A DNA stretch of 64,000 bases from Limnobaculum eriocheiris (lineage in GTDB: Bacteria; Pseudomonadota; Gammaproteobacteria; Enterobacterales; Enterobacteriaceae), in contig NZ_JAJNAG010000014.1 of NCBI RefSeq assembly GCF_021010575.1, positions 1 to 64,000 of the forward strand, written 5' to 3'. Positions 29,230 to 38,737 of this stretch are shown piece by piece. Numbering within the stretch: position 1 is the stretch's first letter; each line of letters opens with the position of its first letter. The notes under the pieces are model-generated. The model saw nothing but the letters and a program-made list of their open reading frames with translations, made no database searches and was not told where the DNA came from. The position numbers and the translations under genes are program-made.

Positions 29230-29920
29230 GTCTCTTGAGTGGGAGAGTGAGTTCTTTTCACTCTCCACGGCGAAGCTGAATTTTAATGCGTTGGCCGTTA
29301 CTCCATTAGATACACAAACGTTATCTGATTTTCAGTTGGTTCAGGCAAAGGTACCTGCATCACGAAGTGACTGGATAGACGCTTTAAGCGCACTGGATTT
29401 TCAACTGGTTGAAGGTGAAGTGGATTTTATTGTATCACTCGATGCAGTAATGGATAGTTCACCAACATTAATGTTTTCCTGCCGGTTGGCTGCAGAGCAG
29501 GATATACCGGCATTACGAGCAGTAGCGTCAGATGTTTTTCGCCTGAGTCGATTTCGTGCTCCTTGGTATCAGAATAGTGATAGCGGTCGTTTTTACGCTT
29601 TATGGGTTGAAAAAGCCGTCTCAGGCACTTTTGACCATAGCTGTCTGATACTTGAAGATAAAGACGGTAATCCTCAAGGTTTTGTGACTTTACGTGATAT
29701 TGGCGATAACCAGGGTCGCGTTGGCCTGCTGGCCGTTTGGCCTGGCTGTAGTAATAAAGGTGTTGGTCTTGAGCTAATGAAGGTAGCAAAAAGTTGGTGT
29801 GTGGCACGAAAATTGAATCACCTCTGTGTTGCTACCCAGATGGGAAATCTTGCAGCTTTGCGTCTTTATATTCGTAGCGGTGCTTCCATCAATAGCACAG
29901 CATATTGGTTATACAGATAA
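29207..29920 (+). CDS. wecD: dTDP-fucosamine acetyltransferase
   Basis: A 237-residue GNAT-fold N-acetyltransferase that acetylates dTDP-4-amino-4,6-dideoxygalactose for ECA. Conserved features are [20 protein letters not shown] in the middle and [20 protein letters not shown], the acetyl-CoA site, with [20 protein letters not shown] and STAYWLYR at the end. The start at 29207 ([17 protein letters not shown]) aligns with E. coli MPVRASIEPLTWENAFF and overlaps rffH by 23 bases; the frame is open to 29180. Confidence 0.94.
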   Translation: MSVHANIESLEWESEFFSLSTAKLNFNALAVTPLDTQTLSDFQLVQAKVPASRSDWIDALSALDFQLVEGEVDFIVSLDAVMDSSPTLMFSCRLAAEQDIPALRAVASDVFRLSRFRAPWYQNSDSGRFYALWVEKAVSGTFDHSCLILEDKDGNPQGFVTLRDIGDNQGRVGLLAVWPGCSNKGVGLELMKVAKSWCVARKLNHLCVATQMGNLAALRLYIRSGASINSTAYWLYR

Positions 29921-29963
29921 CTATTTACAGATGTCTATTTAACAAATTACTCAGGTGAAAAAA

Positions 29964-31094
29964 ATGATTCCTTTTAACGCCCCTCCCGTTGTTGGTACAG
30001 AACTCGAATATATGAAAGCCGCAATGGGTAGCGGTAAGTTGTGCGGTGATGGCGGTTTTACTCGCCGCTGCCAGCAGTGGATGGAGCAACACTTTGGTAG
30101 TCACAAGGTGTTGTTGACGCCATCTTGTACTGCTTCATTAGAGATGGCTGCGTTATTGCTGGATATTAAACCTGGTGATGAAGTTATCATGCCAAGTTTT
30201 ACCTTTGTTTCCACGGCCAATGCTTTTGTACTTCGCGGGGCTAAGGTTGTATTTGTCGATGTCCGCCCGGACACTATGAATATTGATGAAACTAAAATTG
30301 AAGCCGCGATTACTGAAAATACCCGTGCGATTGTTCCGGTTCACTATGCTGGTGTGGCATGTGAAATGGATACCATTATGGCACTGGCGAAAAAGCATAA
30401 GTTATATGTGGTGGAAGATGCTGCGCAAGGCGTGATGTCAACCTATAAGGGTAAAGCATTAGGTACCATTGGTCATATTGGCTGTTTTAGCTTCCATGAA
30501 ACGAAAAACTATACGGCGGGTGGTGAAGGTGGTGCAACGCTGATTAACGATCCTGCACTGATTGAACGCGCAGAAATTATTCGTGAGAAAGGAACTAACC
30601 GTAGTCAATTTTTCCGCGGTCAGGTCGATAAATATACCTGGCGTGATATTGGTTCCAGTTATCTGATGGCCGATCTGCAGGCTGCGTACCTGTGGGGGCA
30701 ACTTGAAGCTGCGGAGCTGATTAACCAACGTCGCTTGCAGTTATGGCACAACTATTATAATGCCTTTAAGGCTCTGGCAACGCAGGGAAGAATTGAATTG
30801 CCAGCGATTCCATCAAACTGCCAGCAAAATGCTCATATGTTCTATATTAAGTTGAATGATGTAGAAGATCGCACCCGTTTTATCAGTTACCTGAAAGAAG
30901 CTGAGATTATGGCGGTATTTCACTATATTCCACTTCATGCTTGCCCTGCTGGCGAGAAGTATGGTGAATTCCACGGTGAAGATCGCTACACCACTAAAGA
31001 GAGCGATCGTCTGGTTCGTTTGCCATTATTCTTTAATATGACTGACATCACTCAACGTACTGTAATTAATACCATTCTGAGTTATTTCGCCTGA
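29964..31094 (+). CDS. wecE: dTDP-4-amino-4,6-dideoxygalactose transaminase
   Basis: A 376-residue DegT/DnrJ/EryC1-family aminotransferase (E. coli WecE 376). The pyridoxal-phosphate lysine is K181 in HETKNYTAGGEGG, and the protein begins MIPFNAPPVVGTELEYM as in E. coli. A GTG nine bases upstream (29955) is part of the CAGGTG ribosome site and less likely to be used. Together with RffG and RffH it makes dTDP-Fuc4N. Confidence 0.96.
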   Translation: MIPFNAPPVVGTELEYMKAAMGSGKLCGDGGFTRRCQQWMEQHFGSHKVLLTPSCTASLEMAALLLDIKPGDEVIMPSFTFVSTANAFVLRGAKVVFVDVRPDTMNIDETKIEAAITENTRAIVPVHYAGVACEMDTIMALAKKHKLYVVEDAAQGVMSTYKGKALGTIGHIGCFSFHETKNYTAGGEGGATLINDPALIERAEIIREKGTNRSQFFRGQVDKYTWRDIGSSYLMADLQAAYLWGQLEAAELINQRRLQLWHNYYNAFKALATQGRIELPAIPSNCQQNAHMFYIKLNDVEDRTRFISYLKEAEIMAVFHYIPLHACPAGEKYGEFHGEDRYTTKESDRLVRLPLFFNMTDITQRTVINTILSYFA

Positions 31095-31095
31095 T

Positions 31096-32346
31096 ATGTC
31101 TCTGGCTAAAGCATCAATTTGGACTGCCGCCTCCACGCTGATTAAAATCGGCGTGGGGCTATTGATCGTGAAGTTATTGGCAGTCTCTTTTGGCCCCAGC
31201 GGAGTTGGTCAGGCAGGGAATTTCCGCCAGTTAATTACCGTGTTGGGTGTGCTATCGGGAGCCGGGATATTTAATGGTATTACGCGCTACGTTGCTCAAT
31301 ACCAACAAGAGCCGGAACAGCTGCGCAAAGCGCTGGGTACATCTGCCAGTATTATTTTAGGTTTTTCTACTCTACTGGCGGTTATTTTTTTGCTATTTGC
31401 CGGGCCTGTCAGCGTAGGATTATTTGGCCATGCTGAATATCAGAATGTAGTGAGGTCGGTTGCATTCATTCAGATGGGAATCGCCTACGCTAACTTCTTT
31501 CTGGCTATTTTGAAAGGCTATCGTGATGCCGTAGGTAATGCGCTCGGTGTCATTGGTGGTAGTCTGTTTGGTGTCGTTGGGTATCTGGTTTGTTACTTTC
31601 TGGGTGGTTATGAAGGTGCATTGGCGGGTTTAGCCTTGGTTCCCGCACTGGTGGTTATTCCCGCTGGTTTTATTTTGTGGCGTAGGAAAACCGTTCCTTT
31701 TGGCTATTTAAAGCCCATGTGGGATAAAGCATTAGCCAGTAGTCTGGGCAAATTTACCATCATGGCATTGATTACCTCAGTGACGTTGCCTGTTGCCTAT
31801 GTGATGATGCGAAATTTACTGGCAGAACACTATAGCTGGGATGATGTTGGCATTTGGCAAGGCGTCAGCAGCATTTCTGATGCCTATCTACAGTTTATTA
31901 CCGCCTCGTTTACCGTTTATCTGCTCCCCACCCTTTCTCGCCTGACTAACAAATCTGATATCTCTCGAGAAATTTTACGCTCGTTGCGTTTTGTTTTGCC
32001 GGTTGTGGCGGTGGTTAGTTTTAGCGTGTGGTTATTGCGTGATTTCGCCATTTGGCTGCTGTTTTCCAGCAAGTTTGTCGCAATGCGCGATCTGTTTGCC
32101 TGGCAATTGGTGGGTGATGTTTTAAAAGTAGGTTCGTATGTTTTTGGCTATTTGGTGATCGCTAAGGCATCATTACGGTTTTATATCCTGACGGAAGTGA
32201 GTCAATTTGCTTTACTAACCGGTTTTTCACATTGGTTGATACCGCAGAATGGTGCCGTGGGTGCAGCCCAATCTTATATGGCTACCTATATCATCTATTT
32301 TGTACTTTGTAGCTGCGTTTTCTTTATTTATCGTAGACGATCATGA
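31096..32346 (+). CDS. wzxE: Lipid III flippase WzxE
   Basis: A 416-residue polytopic membrane protein of the MOP exporter superfamily (E. coli WzxE 416), with about 12 hydrophobic segments. It moves undecaprenyl-linked ECA trisaccharide across the inner membrane. The family-typical beginning is [39 protein letters not shown] is conserved near the C terminus. It begins two bases after wecE, and its TGA overlaps the wecF ATG by four bases. Confidence 0.96.
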   Translation: MSLAKASIWTAASTLIKIGVGLLIVKLLAVSFGPSGVGQAGNFRQLITVLGVLSGAGIFNGITRYVAQYQQEPEQLRKALGTSASIILGFSTLLAVIFLLFAGPVSVGLFGHAEYQNVVRSVAFIQMGIAYANFFLAILKGYRDAVGNALGVIGGSLFGVVGYLVCYFLGGYEGALAGLALVPALVVIPAGFILWRRKTVPFGYLKPMWDKALASSLGKFTIMALITSVTLPVAYVMMRNLLAEHYSWDDVGIWQGVSSISDAYLQFITASFTVYLLPTLSRLTNKSDISREILRSLRFVLPVVAVVSFSVWLLRDFAIWLLFSSKFVAMRDLFAWQLVGDVLKVGSYVFGYLVIAKASLRFYILTEVSQFALLTGFSHWLIPQNGAVGAAQSYMATYIIYFVLCSCVFFIYRRRS

Positions 32347-33431
32347 CGACTTTGATTCATATATTGGGTTCTGATATACCCCACCATAATTTAACGGTAC
32401 TGCGTTTTTTTAATGACGTTTTATCAGCACAAGTACCTCATGAGTATGTAAAACACTTTATGGTTGCCGCGAGGGATACTTCGTCATTTGAGTCATTTAA
32501 CCAGCTAAAGATTGAAAGCTATGATGATAAAGCATCGCTGGCTCAGGCCGTGGTTACCCGGGCGAAAGCAGATGCAGAAACACGGTTTTTATTCCATGGT
32601 CAGTTTAATGCCAAACTGTGGCTTGCTTTGCTGTTAAATAAAATTAACCCTAAACGCGTTAGTTGGCATATTTGGGGTGCCGATCTGTATGAGGATTCCA
32701 CCAGTTGGAAGTTTCGGTTGTTTTACCGGTTACGTCGCTTTGCTCAGGGTAAAGTGGGGCACGTTTTTGCCACCCGGGGCGATTTGATGTACTACCAACA
32801 GCGACATTCTGATACACCTTGTTCATTACTCTATTTTCCAACCCGAATGGATCCTTCTTATCAACCAGTGCTAACGGATAAAAGCCATAAGAAGACGTTA
32901 ACGATTTTAGTGGGTAATTCCGGGGATCGTACTAATCGTCATATTGAGGCATTGCAGGAAATTCACCGTCAGTTTGACAAAGAGCTGGTTAAAATTATTA
33001 TTCCGCTGGGTTATCCGGCAAATAATCATAACTATATTTCAGAAATTAGCGTTAAAGCGGTGGAATTATTTCCTCAGGGGCAGGTTACATTGCTGACGGA
33101 ACAAATTCCTTTTGACGAATATTTATCTATTCTTTCTGGCTGTGATCTGGGCTATTTCATTTTTAATCGTCAACAGGGAATTGGTACGCTTTGTTTGCTG
33201 ATTCAAAGTGGTGTGCCCTTTGTTGTGAGTCGTAATAACCCGTTTTGGAACGACCTTCAGGAGCAGGGAATCCCATTTTTGTTTTATGGCGATAAGATAG
33301 ATATGGAGAGGGTTCGGGAGATTCAGGAAAAAACCGCTACACTGGATAAGAGTCATATTGCCTTTTTTAATCCCAACTATATTAGTGGGTGGAAGCAGGC
33401 ACTTGTTGTGGCTGCCGGAGAAGTAAAATAA
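32343..33431 (+). CDS. wecF: dTDP-Fuc4NAc:lipid II Fuc4NAc transferase
   Basis: A 362-residue glycosyltransferase of family 56 (E. coli WecF 359) that adds the third sugar of the ECA repeat. The N-terminal [20 protein letters not shown], the central [14 protein letters not shown] and the loop [19 protein letters not shown] are characteristic. It is cytoplasmic or peripherally bound. Its stop shares one base with the wzyE start. Confidence 0.95.
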   Translation: MTTLIHILGSDIPHHNLTVLRFFNDVLSAQVPHEYVKHFMVAARDTSSFESFNQLKIESYDDKASLAQAVVTRAKADAETRFLFHGQFNAKLWLALLLNKINPKRVSWHIWGADLYEDSTSWKFRLFYRLRRFAQGKVGHVFATRGDLMYYQQRHSDTPCSLLYFPTRMDPSYQPVLTDKSHKKTLTILVGNSGDRTNRHIEALQEIHRQFDKELVKIIIPLGYPANNHNYISEISVKAVELFPQGQVTLLTEQIPFDEYLSILSGCDLGYFIFNRQQGIGTLCLLIQSGVPFVVSRNNPFWNDLQEQGIPFLFYGDKIDMERVREIQEKTATLDKSHIAFFNPNYISGWKQALVVAAGEVK

Positions 33432-34801
33432 TGGAACCTGCACAGTTTGGTGGTTTGTTTGTTGTTTACCTGATATCACTGATCTTCATTCTGACGTTAA
33501 CTTATAAAGAGTTCAGAAAAGTACGTTTTAATTTTAATGTATTATTTTCGCTGCTCTATCTATTAACCTTTTATTTTGGTTTTCCCCTAACCTGTTTATT
33601 GGTTTTTCAGTTTGATGTACAAGTGGTTGAAGTAGATTCATTGCTTAATGCGTTACTTTCGGCGACCTGTTTTTATGCTATTTACTATGTTTGTTATAAA
33701 ACCCGGTTATTGAAGCCAGGTGATAAGCCTCGTCCTGCACTTTTTAACATGAACCGTGTTGAAACCAACCTAACCTGGATGCTGTTAGCCTTGGTAGCGA
33801 TTACTACTGTAGGAATATTTTTTCTGCAAAATGGCTTTTTGCTGTTTAAGTTGGAAAAGTATAGCCAGATTTTTTCCAGTGACGTTTCTGGTGTGGCACT
33901 AAAACGCTTTTTCTATTTCTTTATTCCAGCCATGTTGGTTGTCTATTTTCTGAAGGAAAATACCCGCAGTTGGTTTTTGTTTCTGATTAGCACGGTTGCC
34001 TTTGGCATTCTGACCTATGTGGTTGTCGGGGGGACGCGGGCAAATATCCTGATTGCGTTCTCCCTGTTCCTGTTTATTGGCATTGCTCGTGGGCACATTA
34101 CCTTGTGGATGTTGGTAATGGCAGGTGTCGCAGGTGTGGTTGGCATGTTCTGGTTGGCATTAAAGCGTTATGGTATGAACGTATCTGGCGCAGAAGCATT
34201 TTATACCTTCCTGTATCTCACCCGGGATACGTTCTCTCCGTGGGAGAACCTAGCACTACTATTGCAAAACTACGACAAGATAGAGTTTCAGGGCCTGGCT
34301 CCCATTGTTCGCGATTTCTATGTATTTATTCCCGGCTGGTTATGGCCAGATCGACCTAATTTGGTGGTGAATACTGCCAACTACTTTACCTGGGAAGTGC
34401 TGGACTACCATGCTGGTTTGGCGATATCACCAACCCTGATAGGCTCTCTGGTGGTGATGGGGGGCGTCTGGTTTATCCCTCTGGGGGCGGTACTGGTTGG
34501 TTTAATTATCAAATGGTTTGACTGGGTTTATGAGAAGGGACGGGCTGAGACTAATCGTTATAAAGGTGCCATTATGCAGGCATTCTGTTTTGGCGCGGTT
34601 TTTAACATTATTGTATTAGCCCGGGAGGGTTTAGATTCTTTTGTTTCCCGAGTTGTTTTCTTTGCTCTGATATTTGGACTATGTCTGGTTATTGCGAAGT
34701 TGCTGTATTGGGTCTTTGATGCCTGTGGCATGATACGTCAGCGAGTCCGCCGTTCCCTGTCTTCCGGACAGGTAAAAATTGATAATGCGAAAGCAGGTTA
34801 G
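33431..34801 (+). CDS. wzyE: ECA polymerase WzyE
   Basis: A 456-residue multi-spanning membrane protein that polymerises the ECA trisaccharide in the periplasm. Conserved stretches are [20 protein letters not shown] near the N terminus, [12 protein letters not shown], the [20 protein letters not shown] loop near 310-330, and [17 protein letters not shown]. The frame is open to 33389, inside wecF, but ATG 33431 gives [14 protein letters not shown], aligned with E. coli MSLLQFSGLFVVWL. It overlaps the wecF stop by one base. Confidence 0.95.
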   Translation: MEPAQFGGLFVVYLISLIFILTLTYKEFRKVRFNFNVLFSLLYLLTFYFGFPLTCLLVFQFDVQVVEVDSLLNALLSATCFYAIYYVCYKTRLLKPGDKPRPALFNMNRVETNLTWMLLALVAITTVGIFFLQNGFLLFKLEKYSQIFSSDVSGVALKRFFYFFIPAMLVVYFLKENTRSWFLFLISTVAFGILTYVVVGGTRANILIAFSLFLFIGIARGHITLWMLVMAGVAGVVGMFWLALKRYGMNVSGAEAFYTFLYLTRDTFSPWENLALLLQNYDKIEFQGLAPIVRDFYVFIPGWLWPDRPNLVVNTANYFTWEVLDYHAGLAISPTLIGSLVVMGGVWFIPLGAVLVGLIIKWFDWVYEKGRAETNRYKGAIMQAFCFGAVFNIIVLAREGLDSFVSRVVFFALIFGLCLVIAKLLYWVFDACGMIRQRVRRSLSSGQVKIDNAKAG

Positions 34802-34810
34802 GAGAGTAGT

Positions 34811-35539
34811 GTGAATATTGCTAAATATAGTATTCGCGGTATTGATATATGGGGCTTTCGCAACATGGCTCAGTTTGTCGACTATCTGTTTGACGATAGC
34901 GATATGAAAACCGGGACGCTGGTTGCGATCAATGCAGAGAAAGTCATGACCGCAGAGCAGGATAAGCCTTTGCGTGAATTAATTGATGCGGCTGAGTATA
35001 AATATGCCGATGGAATCAGTATCGTGCGTTCCATTCGCCGTAAATATCCGGATGCAGACGTACAGCGTATTGCCGGTGCCGATCTCTGGGAAGCGTTAAT
35101 GGAACAGGCGGGAAAGCAGGGCGTTCCGGTATTTTTGGTGGGAGGGAAACCAGAAATATTGGCAGAAGTTGAGCAAAAGCTAAAAAGCCAGTGGAATGTG
35201 AATATTGTTGGCAGTCAGGACGGTTATTTTAAACCGGAAGATCGAGAGGCTTTGTTTGAACGCATTCGTGCCAGCGGTGCCCGATTTGTGACAGTTGCTA
35301 TGGGATCGCCAAAGCAGGAGATGTTTATGCGCGATTGCCGTAAACTCTATTCTGATGCACTGTATATGGGCGTTGGTGGAACCTATGATGTGTTTACCGG
35401 TCACGTTAAGCGTGCACCAAAGGCATGGCAGAACATGGGACTGGAGTGGCTATATCGTTTACTGGTCCAGCCGACCCGCTGGCGCCGGCAGTTTAAGCTG
35501 CTTAAGTATGTCGCTTACCATTACACCAATCGCCTTTAG
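34811..35539 (+). CDS. wecG: UDP-ManNAcA transferase
   Basis: A 242-residue WecG/TagA/CpsF (GT26) glycosyltransferase (E. coli 246) that adds ManNAcA to lipid I. It starts at a GTG. Family signatures are [55 protein letters not shown] and [15 protein letters not shown]. The C-terminal basic amphipathic stretch ([20 protein letters not shown]) probably holds it to the membrane. It is the last ECA gene and is followed by a terminator. Confidence 0.96.
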   Translation: MNIAKYSIRGIDIWGFRNMAQFVDYLFDDSDMKTGTLVAINAEKVMTAEQDKPLRELIDAAEYKYADGISIVRSIRRKYPDADVQRIAGADLWEALMEQAGKQGVPVFLVGGKPEILAEVEQKLKSQWNVNIVGSQDGYFKPEDREALFERIRASGARFVTVAMGSPKQEMFMRDCRKLYSDALYMGVGGTYDVFTGHVKRAPKAWQNMGLEWLYRLLVQPTRWRRQFKLLKYVAYHYTNRL

Positions 35540-35558
35540 TCGATAAATCATCGCCAAT

Positions 35559-35583
35559 AAAAAAGCCCTTTCGGGCTTTTTTA
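35559..35583. terminator. Terminator between wecG and sstT
   Basis: AAAAGCCC (35561-35568) pairs with GGGCTTTT (35573-35580) around a four-base loop, with A and T runs on the two sides. It ends the ECA operon and can also stop the convergent sstT transcript. Confidence 0.92.
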
Positions 35584-35604
35584 TTGTTCAAATTCAACCA
35601 GTCA

Positions 35605-36858
35605 TTAACTTTCTTTTATGGTAGAAGCCGCCATAGCTACTTCTTTTTGCTCTTCAGCTTTGCAAACTGCTGCGATAAATACTACATCAGTTGATGAGTT
35701 AATTGCGGTTTCTACCGAGTCTTGCAGAACCCCAATAATAAAGCCCACGGCAACAACCTGCATAGCAATCTCATTTGGGATGCCAAACATGCTACAGGCA
35801 ACAGGAATCAGCAGTAAAGAGCCACCGGCGACACCTGATGCACCACAGGCGCATACTGAGGCAATAACACTCAGCAGTAATGCGGTAGGAATGTCAACGA
35901 TGATATCTAAAGTATACACCGCTGCTAATGTTAATACCGTGATAGTCACTGCTGCTCCTGCCATATTGATGGCGGTACCAAGAGGAACGGCAACTGAATA
36001 GGTTTCTTCTTTAAGTTTCAGCTTTTTACACAGAGTCATATTGACCGGAATGTTTGCAGCAGAACTACGGGTGAAGAAAGCAGGGATGCCACTGTCACGC
36101 AGGCAGGTAAACACTAATGGATATGGGTTTTGACGCGTGATAATAAATACAATTAGCGGGTTAAGTACCAGCGCAACTACCGCCATACAACCGATTAATA
36201 CTGTCAGCAGATGCGCATAGCCACGAAACGCAGAGAAACCGGTTTCCGGATCTGACAGCGTAGAGGAGACTAAGCCAAAAATACCGATAGGAGCGAAACG
36301 GATCACCAGACGAACGATAAAGGTAATGCCGTAAGAGAGATCGCTGACGACGGTTTTGGTGGTATCAGATGCATGACGTAAAGCCACACCTAACGCGATA
36401 CCCCAAACCAGAAGACCGATATAGTTTGCTTCCATGAGGGCTCTGACAGGGTTATCCACCATCTTAAACAGTACGGCATGGAGAACTTCAATTACGCTGC
36501 CCGGAGGGGTTAGCGAAGCATTGGTCGTGGCCAGCAACAGTTTTGACGGGAATAAAAAGCTGCCCAGAACGGCAATTAATGCAGCAGCAAAAGTACCAAT
36601 CAGATACAGCACCACGATTGGCCGCATATTGGTTTTCTGTCCTTTCTTATGGTTGGCTATAGAAGAGGCAACCAAAATAAAAACCAGAATAGGTGCAACG
36701 GACTTCAGTGCACTGACGAATAAATTGCCTAAAAGGCCAACGGCCTGAGCGCCGCTTGGTGATACGAGTGCCAGAATGATACCGGCCAACATGCCTATTA
36801 ATATTTGGGTAACGAGGCTACCGCGTAGAAAGCCGAATGGCTTTTTTATGTTACTCAC
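35605..36858 (-). CDS. sstT: Serine/threonine:sodium symporter
   Basis: A 417-residue DAACS-family transporter (E. coli SstT 414) importing serine and threonine with sodium. Signatures: [22 protein letters not shown] near 64-85, [20 protein letters not shown] near 272-291, and [20 protein letters not shown] in the substrate and sodium site. Eight membrane segments and two re-entrant loops are expected. In E. coli this position, between wecG and argX, holds yifK, another Ser/Thr carrier of an unrelated family. The gene faces wecG and ends next to its terminator. Confidence 0.95.
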   Translation of the reverse strand: MSNIKKPFGFLRGSLVTQILIGMLAGIILALVSPSGAQAVGLLGNLFVSALKSVAPILVFILVASSIANHKKGQKTNMRPIVVLYLIGTFAAALIAVLGSFLFPSKLLLATTNASLTPPGSVIEVLHAVLFKMVDNPVRALMEANYIGLLVWGIALGVALRHASDTTKTVVSDLSYGITFIVRLVIRFAPIGIFGLVSSTLSDPETGFSAFRGYAHLLTVLIGCMAVVALVLNPLIVFIITRQNPYPLVFTCLRDSGIPAFFTRSSAANIPVNMTLCKKLKLKEETYSVAVPLGTAINMAGAAVTITVLTLAAVYTLDIIVDIPTALLLSVIASVCACGASGVAGGSLLLIPVACSMFGIPNEIAMQVVAVGFIIGVLQDSVETAINSSTDVVFIAAVCKAEEQKEVAMAASTIKES

Positions 36859-37171
36859 TGTGGTTGGTCCCTAAAATAGATATTATTTCCTAAGCCTGTC
36901 TTTCCGGTCGGTATTTTGTGTCAATAAAATACCGTCACCTGATGTGGTGATGTTCAGTTAACCGGAAATCTGTGTTTGCTTTTATAGTGTGCGAATGTAT
37001 TTCTCACTCGCTGACTCTGACTTTAAAAGAGGTTGAGGAATTCTGGAAGCAAAAAATAGTAATAAAGATAAATTTATTCTTATCAAAATGCGTATTACCC
37101 TTGTTTTGTGATAAAAAAGTGGTCGAATCGTTGACGAAGTGAGCAATTAGAAAAATTCCTGAAAAAAGGGC
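36859..37171. other. sstT to tRNA operon intergenic region
   Basis: About 310 bases, AT-rich, containing the sstT promoter on the minus strand and leading to the tRNA promoter. TTGACG at 37131 is a possible -35, but no matching -10 stands at the right distance. I see no ORF or repeat. Confidence 0.5.
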
Positions 37172-37200
37172 TAGACAGATGGGTTCTAAATCCGTACTAT
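37172..37200 (+). promoter_or_regulatory. Promoter of the argX-hisR-leuT-proM tRNA operon
   Basis: TAGACA (37172-37177), a 17-base spacer, and TACTAT (37195-37200) form a good sigma-70 promoter. Transcription would start near 37207, some 16 bases before tRNA-Arg. The bases after the -10 (CCTCACCGC) are GC-rich, as in the discriminators of stringently controlled tRNA promoters. Confidence 0.75.
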
Positions 37201-37222
37201 CCTCACCGCAACGGCGCACTGC

Positions 37223-37299
<77 letters not shown>

Positions 37300-37364
37300 T
37301 AAACAGTGCGCAGGGCGTGATTAATGTCCAAGGTTTGGATACCGGGTTGAGCAAAGAATTTATG

Positions 37365-37440
37365 GTGGCTATAGCTCAGTTGGTAGAGCCCTGGATTGTG
37401 ATTCCAGTTGTCGTGGGTTCAAGTCCCATTAGCCACCCCA
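37365..37440 (+). tRNA. hisR: tRNA-His (GTG)
   Basis: A 76-base cloverleaf with anticodon GTG in loop TTGTGAT, acceptor GTGGCTA/TAGCCAC and encoded CCA. The extra 5' G of histidine tRNA is provided by G at 37364, facing the discriminator C. Confidence 0.96.
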
Positions 37441-37481
37441 TTAATTTGTTGATATAGTAGGTTTTAGATTTTTGTGTCATT

Positions 37482-37567
37482 GCGAAGGTGGCGGAATTGG
37501 TAGACGCGCTAGCTTCAGGTGTTAGTGTCCTTCGGACGTGAGGGTTCAAGTCCCTCTCTTCGCACCA
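37482..37567 (+). tRNA. leuT: tRNA-Leu (CAG)
   Basis: An 86-base class II tRNA with the long variable arm GTGTCCTTCGGACGT, acceptor GCGAAGG/TCTTCGC with one non-standard pair, anticodon CAG in loop CTTCAGGT, and encoded CCA. Third gene of the tRNA cluster. Confidence 0.96.
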
Positions 37568-37606
37568 CACGAATTTAAAATAACAAATAAAAAGCAGTAC
37601 CTGATT

Positions 37607-37683
37607 CGGCGAGTAGCGCAGCTTGGTAGCGCAACTGGTTTGGGACCAGTGGGTCGGAGGTTCGAATCCTCTCTCGCCGACCA
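37607..37683 (+). tRNA. proM: tRNA-Pro (TGG)
   Basis: A 77-base cloverleaf with acceptor CGGCGAG/CTCGCCG, anticodon TGG in loop TTTGGGA, T loop GTTCGAATC and encoded CCA. Last gene of the cluster. Confidence 0.97.
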
Positions 37684-37691
37684 AATTTTGA

Positions 37692-37717
37692 GAACCCCGT
37701 ACATTACGGGGTTTTTC
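37692..37717 (+). terminator. Terminator of the tRNA operon
   Basis: AACCCCGT (37693-37700) pairs with ACGGGGTT (37706-37713) and is followed by TTTCTTT. It starts ten bases after tRNA-Pro. Confidence 0.9.
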
Positions 37718-37775
37718 TTTATCTGCTCTTTAGAAGAGTGGTTTGATTATTGCCTTTCTGTTTATCTCATCGATT

Positions 37776-38156
37776 TTAACGACTTCTTAACCACCAAATT
37801 AATATTGCACAGTTAATGATGACGGTAAGCCAGAACATCCATTGAAATGACTTCTTGCTCGACTTGTGGCGAAATAATTGTTGCGCTATCAGAGCGCCTG
37901 GCCACCCACCGATAACACCCAGCCATAACAGCGTACTTTCTTTGATACGCCAGGTATGTTTTTTCGCGGCGGATTTATCTTTACCGTATAAAAAAAAAGT
38001 TATCAGACTTAATGTGGCATATAAAATTACAACCTGAAGCGGTAGCCAGCCAAACCAAAATGCAAAAGCGATGGCAACAAAAAACAGGATAACCACCAGT
38101 AGAATAGAAAAACTAAAGGCCCGGTATTTTTTGTTGGTATCTGTCCGTGATTTCAT
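37776..38156 (-). CDS. DUF1294 family membrane protein
   Basis: A 126-residue protein with membrane segments near 15-34, 37-58 and 103-122. The DUF1294 signature is plain: FLYGKDKSAAKKHTWRIKES, then LLWLGVIGGWPGALIAQQLF and RHKSSKKSFQ. Many relatives carry an N-terminal cold-shock domain; this one has only a short polar N terminus, so it is the stand-alone membrane form. Its function is unknown to me. It lies between the tRNA operon and the glmZ control region, where E. coli carries asl genes. Confidence 0.85.
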   Translation of the reverse strand: MKSRTDTNKKYRAFSFSILLVVILFFVAIAFAFWFGWLPLQVVILYATLSLITFFLYGKDKSAAKKHTWRIKESTLLWLGVIGGWPGALIAQQLFRHKSSKKSFQWMFWLTVIINCAILIWWLRSR

Positions 38157-38190
38157 ACTGTCGCTGATCTCTTCTGTTTTTTCTTTGCTT

Positions 38191-38208
38191 TGTCGTTACT
38201 TAAAGACA
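38191..38208. promoter_or_regulatory. GlrR (QseF) binding site, distal
   Basis: TGTC-N10-GACA fits exactly the site described for the response regulator GlrR upstream of glmY and glmZ. It lies about 230 bases before the predicted glmZ start, a normal enhancer distance for a sigma-54 promoter. Confidence 0.7.
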
Positions 38209-38253
38209 TTTAACGTATTGATTGTAATAAGTAAATATATAATGAGTATTAGG

Positions 38254-38271
38254 TGTCTCTAAAAAGAGACG
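38254..38271. promoter_or_regulatory. GlrR (QseF) binding site, proximal
   Basis: TGTC-N10-GACG, one base off the TGTC-N10-GACA pattern. The centre is itself the palindrome GTCTC-N6-GAGAC (38255-38270). It is about 165 bases upstream of the predicted glmZ start. Confidence 0.6.
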
Positions 38272-38349
38272 TCTTAATCATGTGCTTTATGTTCGGTACA
38301 AAAATATGAAAATAGTAGCAAAAACAAAGATTGAAATTAATTTAATTAT

Positions 38350-38362
38350 AATCAATCGGTTA
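38350..38362. promoter_or_regulatory. IHF binding site upstream of glmZ
   Basis: AATCAATCGGTTA matches the IHF consensus WATCAANNNNTTR at every defined position. It lies between the GlrR sites and the sigma-54 promoter, where IHF would bend the DNA to bring activator and polymerase together. Confidence 0.65.
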
Positions 38363-38401
38363 TGTTTTAATAAGCTATTTTAACTTGAACTAATAAAAGT
38401 T

Positions 38402-38417
38402 GGCACGGTAAGTGCAT
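38402..38417 (+). promoter_or_regulatory. Sigma-54 promoter of glmZ
   Basis: GGCACGGTAAGTGCAT carries the -24 GG (38402-38403) and -12 GC (38414-38415) with the required spacing; with the T before it, TGGCACG is the consensus -24 element. The -12 element is GTGCA instead of TTGCA. The predicted start falls at 38427-38428, which is exactly the first base of the GlmZ homology. I see no good sigma-70 -35 for the same start. Confidence 0.8.
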
Positions 38418-38427
38418 TATCCTATAT

Positions 38428-38637
38428 GTAGATGCTCATTCTCCTTTTTATGATAGTTGGTTTAAGGACCACTTCATAATCCAACGAATGATGCAGAGCT
38501 GAGTAATGGTGTCTATCGTCTAGCTTTATGATGACATTGTCATCAAACATTAGACATAACGTTGAGTGAGACACCACCATGTTGTCCTTTGACCTGATTT
38601 TTTTCTCACACTTGCCCTTATAGGCAAGTGTTTTTTT
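38428..38637 (+). ncRNA. glmZ: Small regulatory RNA GlmZ
   Basis: About 210 bases (E. coli GlmZ 207) in the E. coli position upstream of hemY. It opens with GTAGATGCTCATTC like the E. coli RNA and keeps the conserved ATGATGCAGAGC and ACGTTGAGTGAG blocks, the latter leading into TTGTCC, the region that pairs with the glmS leader. GlmZ activates translation of glmS (glucosamine-6-phosphate synthase) with Hfq, and is inactivated by RNase E with RapZ. An internal 7 bp stem, TGATGAC/GTCATCA (38529-38545), is visible. It ends at a strong terminator. Confidence 0.88.
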
Positions 38638-38638
38638 T
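38609..38638 (+). terminator. glmZ terminator
   Basis: CACTTGCC (38609-38616) pairs perfectly with GGCAAGTG (38623-38630), followed by eight T, giving the U-rich 3' end needed for Hfq binding. Confidence 0.93.
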
Positions 38639-38689
38639 GCCTGAAATTTACCGCCTGATTATTAAACCAGAAGCAACTTGGGCCCGAAA

Positions 38690-38719
38690 ATAAAAACGGG
38701 CCCACATATGGACCCGTTT
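38690..38719 (-). terminator. Terminator of the hemCDXY operon
   Basis: On the minus strand AAACGGGTCC pairs with GGGCCCGTTT (one mismatch) and is followed by TTATTTT. It starts about 18 bases after the hemY stop. Confidence 0.8.
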
Positions 38720-38737
38720 CATGACGATAATATATGC

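Noticed and set aside
37131-37160. TTGACG as a tRNA operon -35 element
   Set aside because: No -10 stands 16-18 bases downstream. The TAGACA/TACTAT pair nearer the tRNA is much better.
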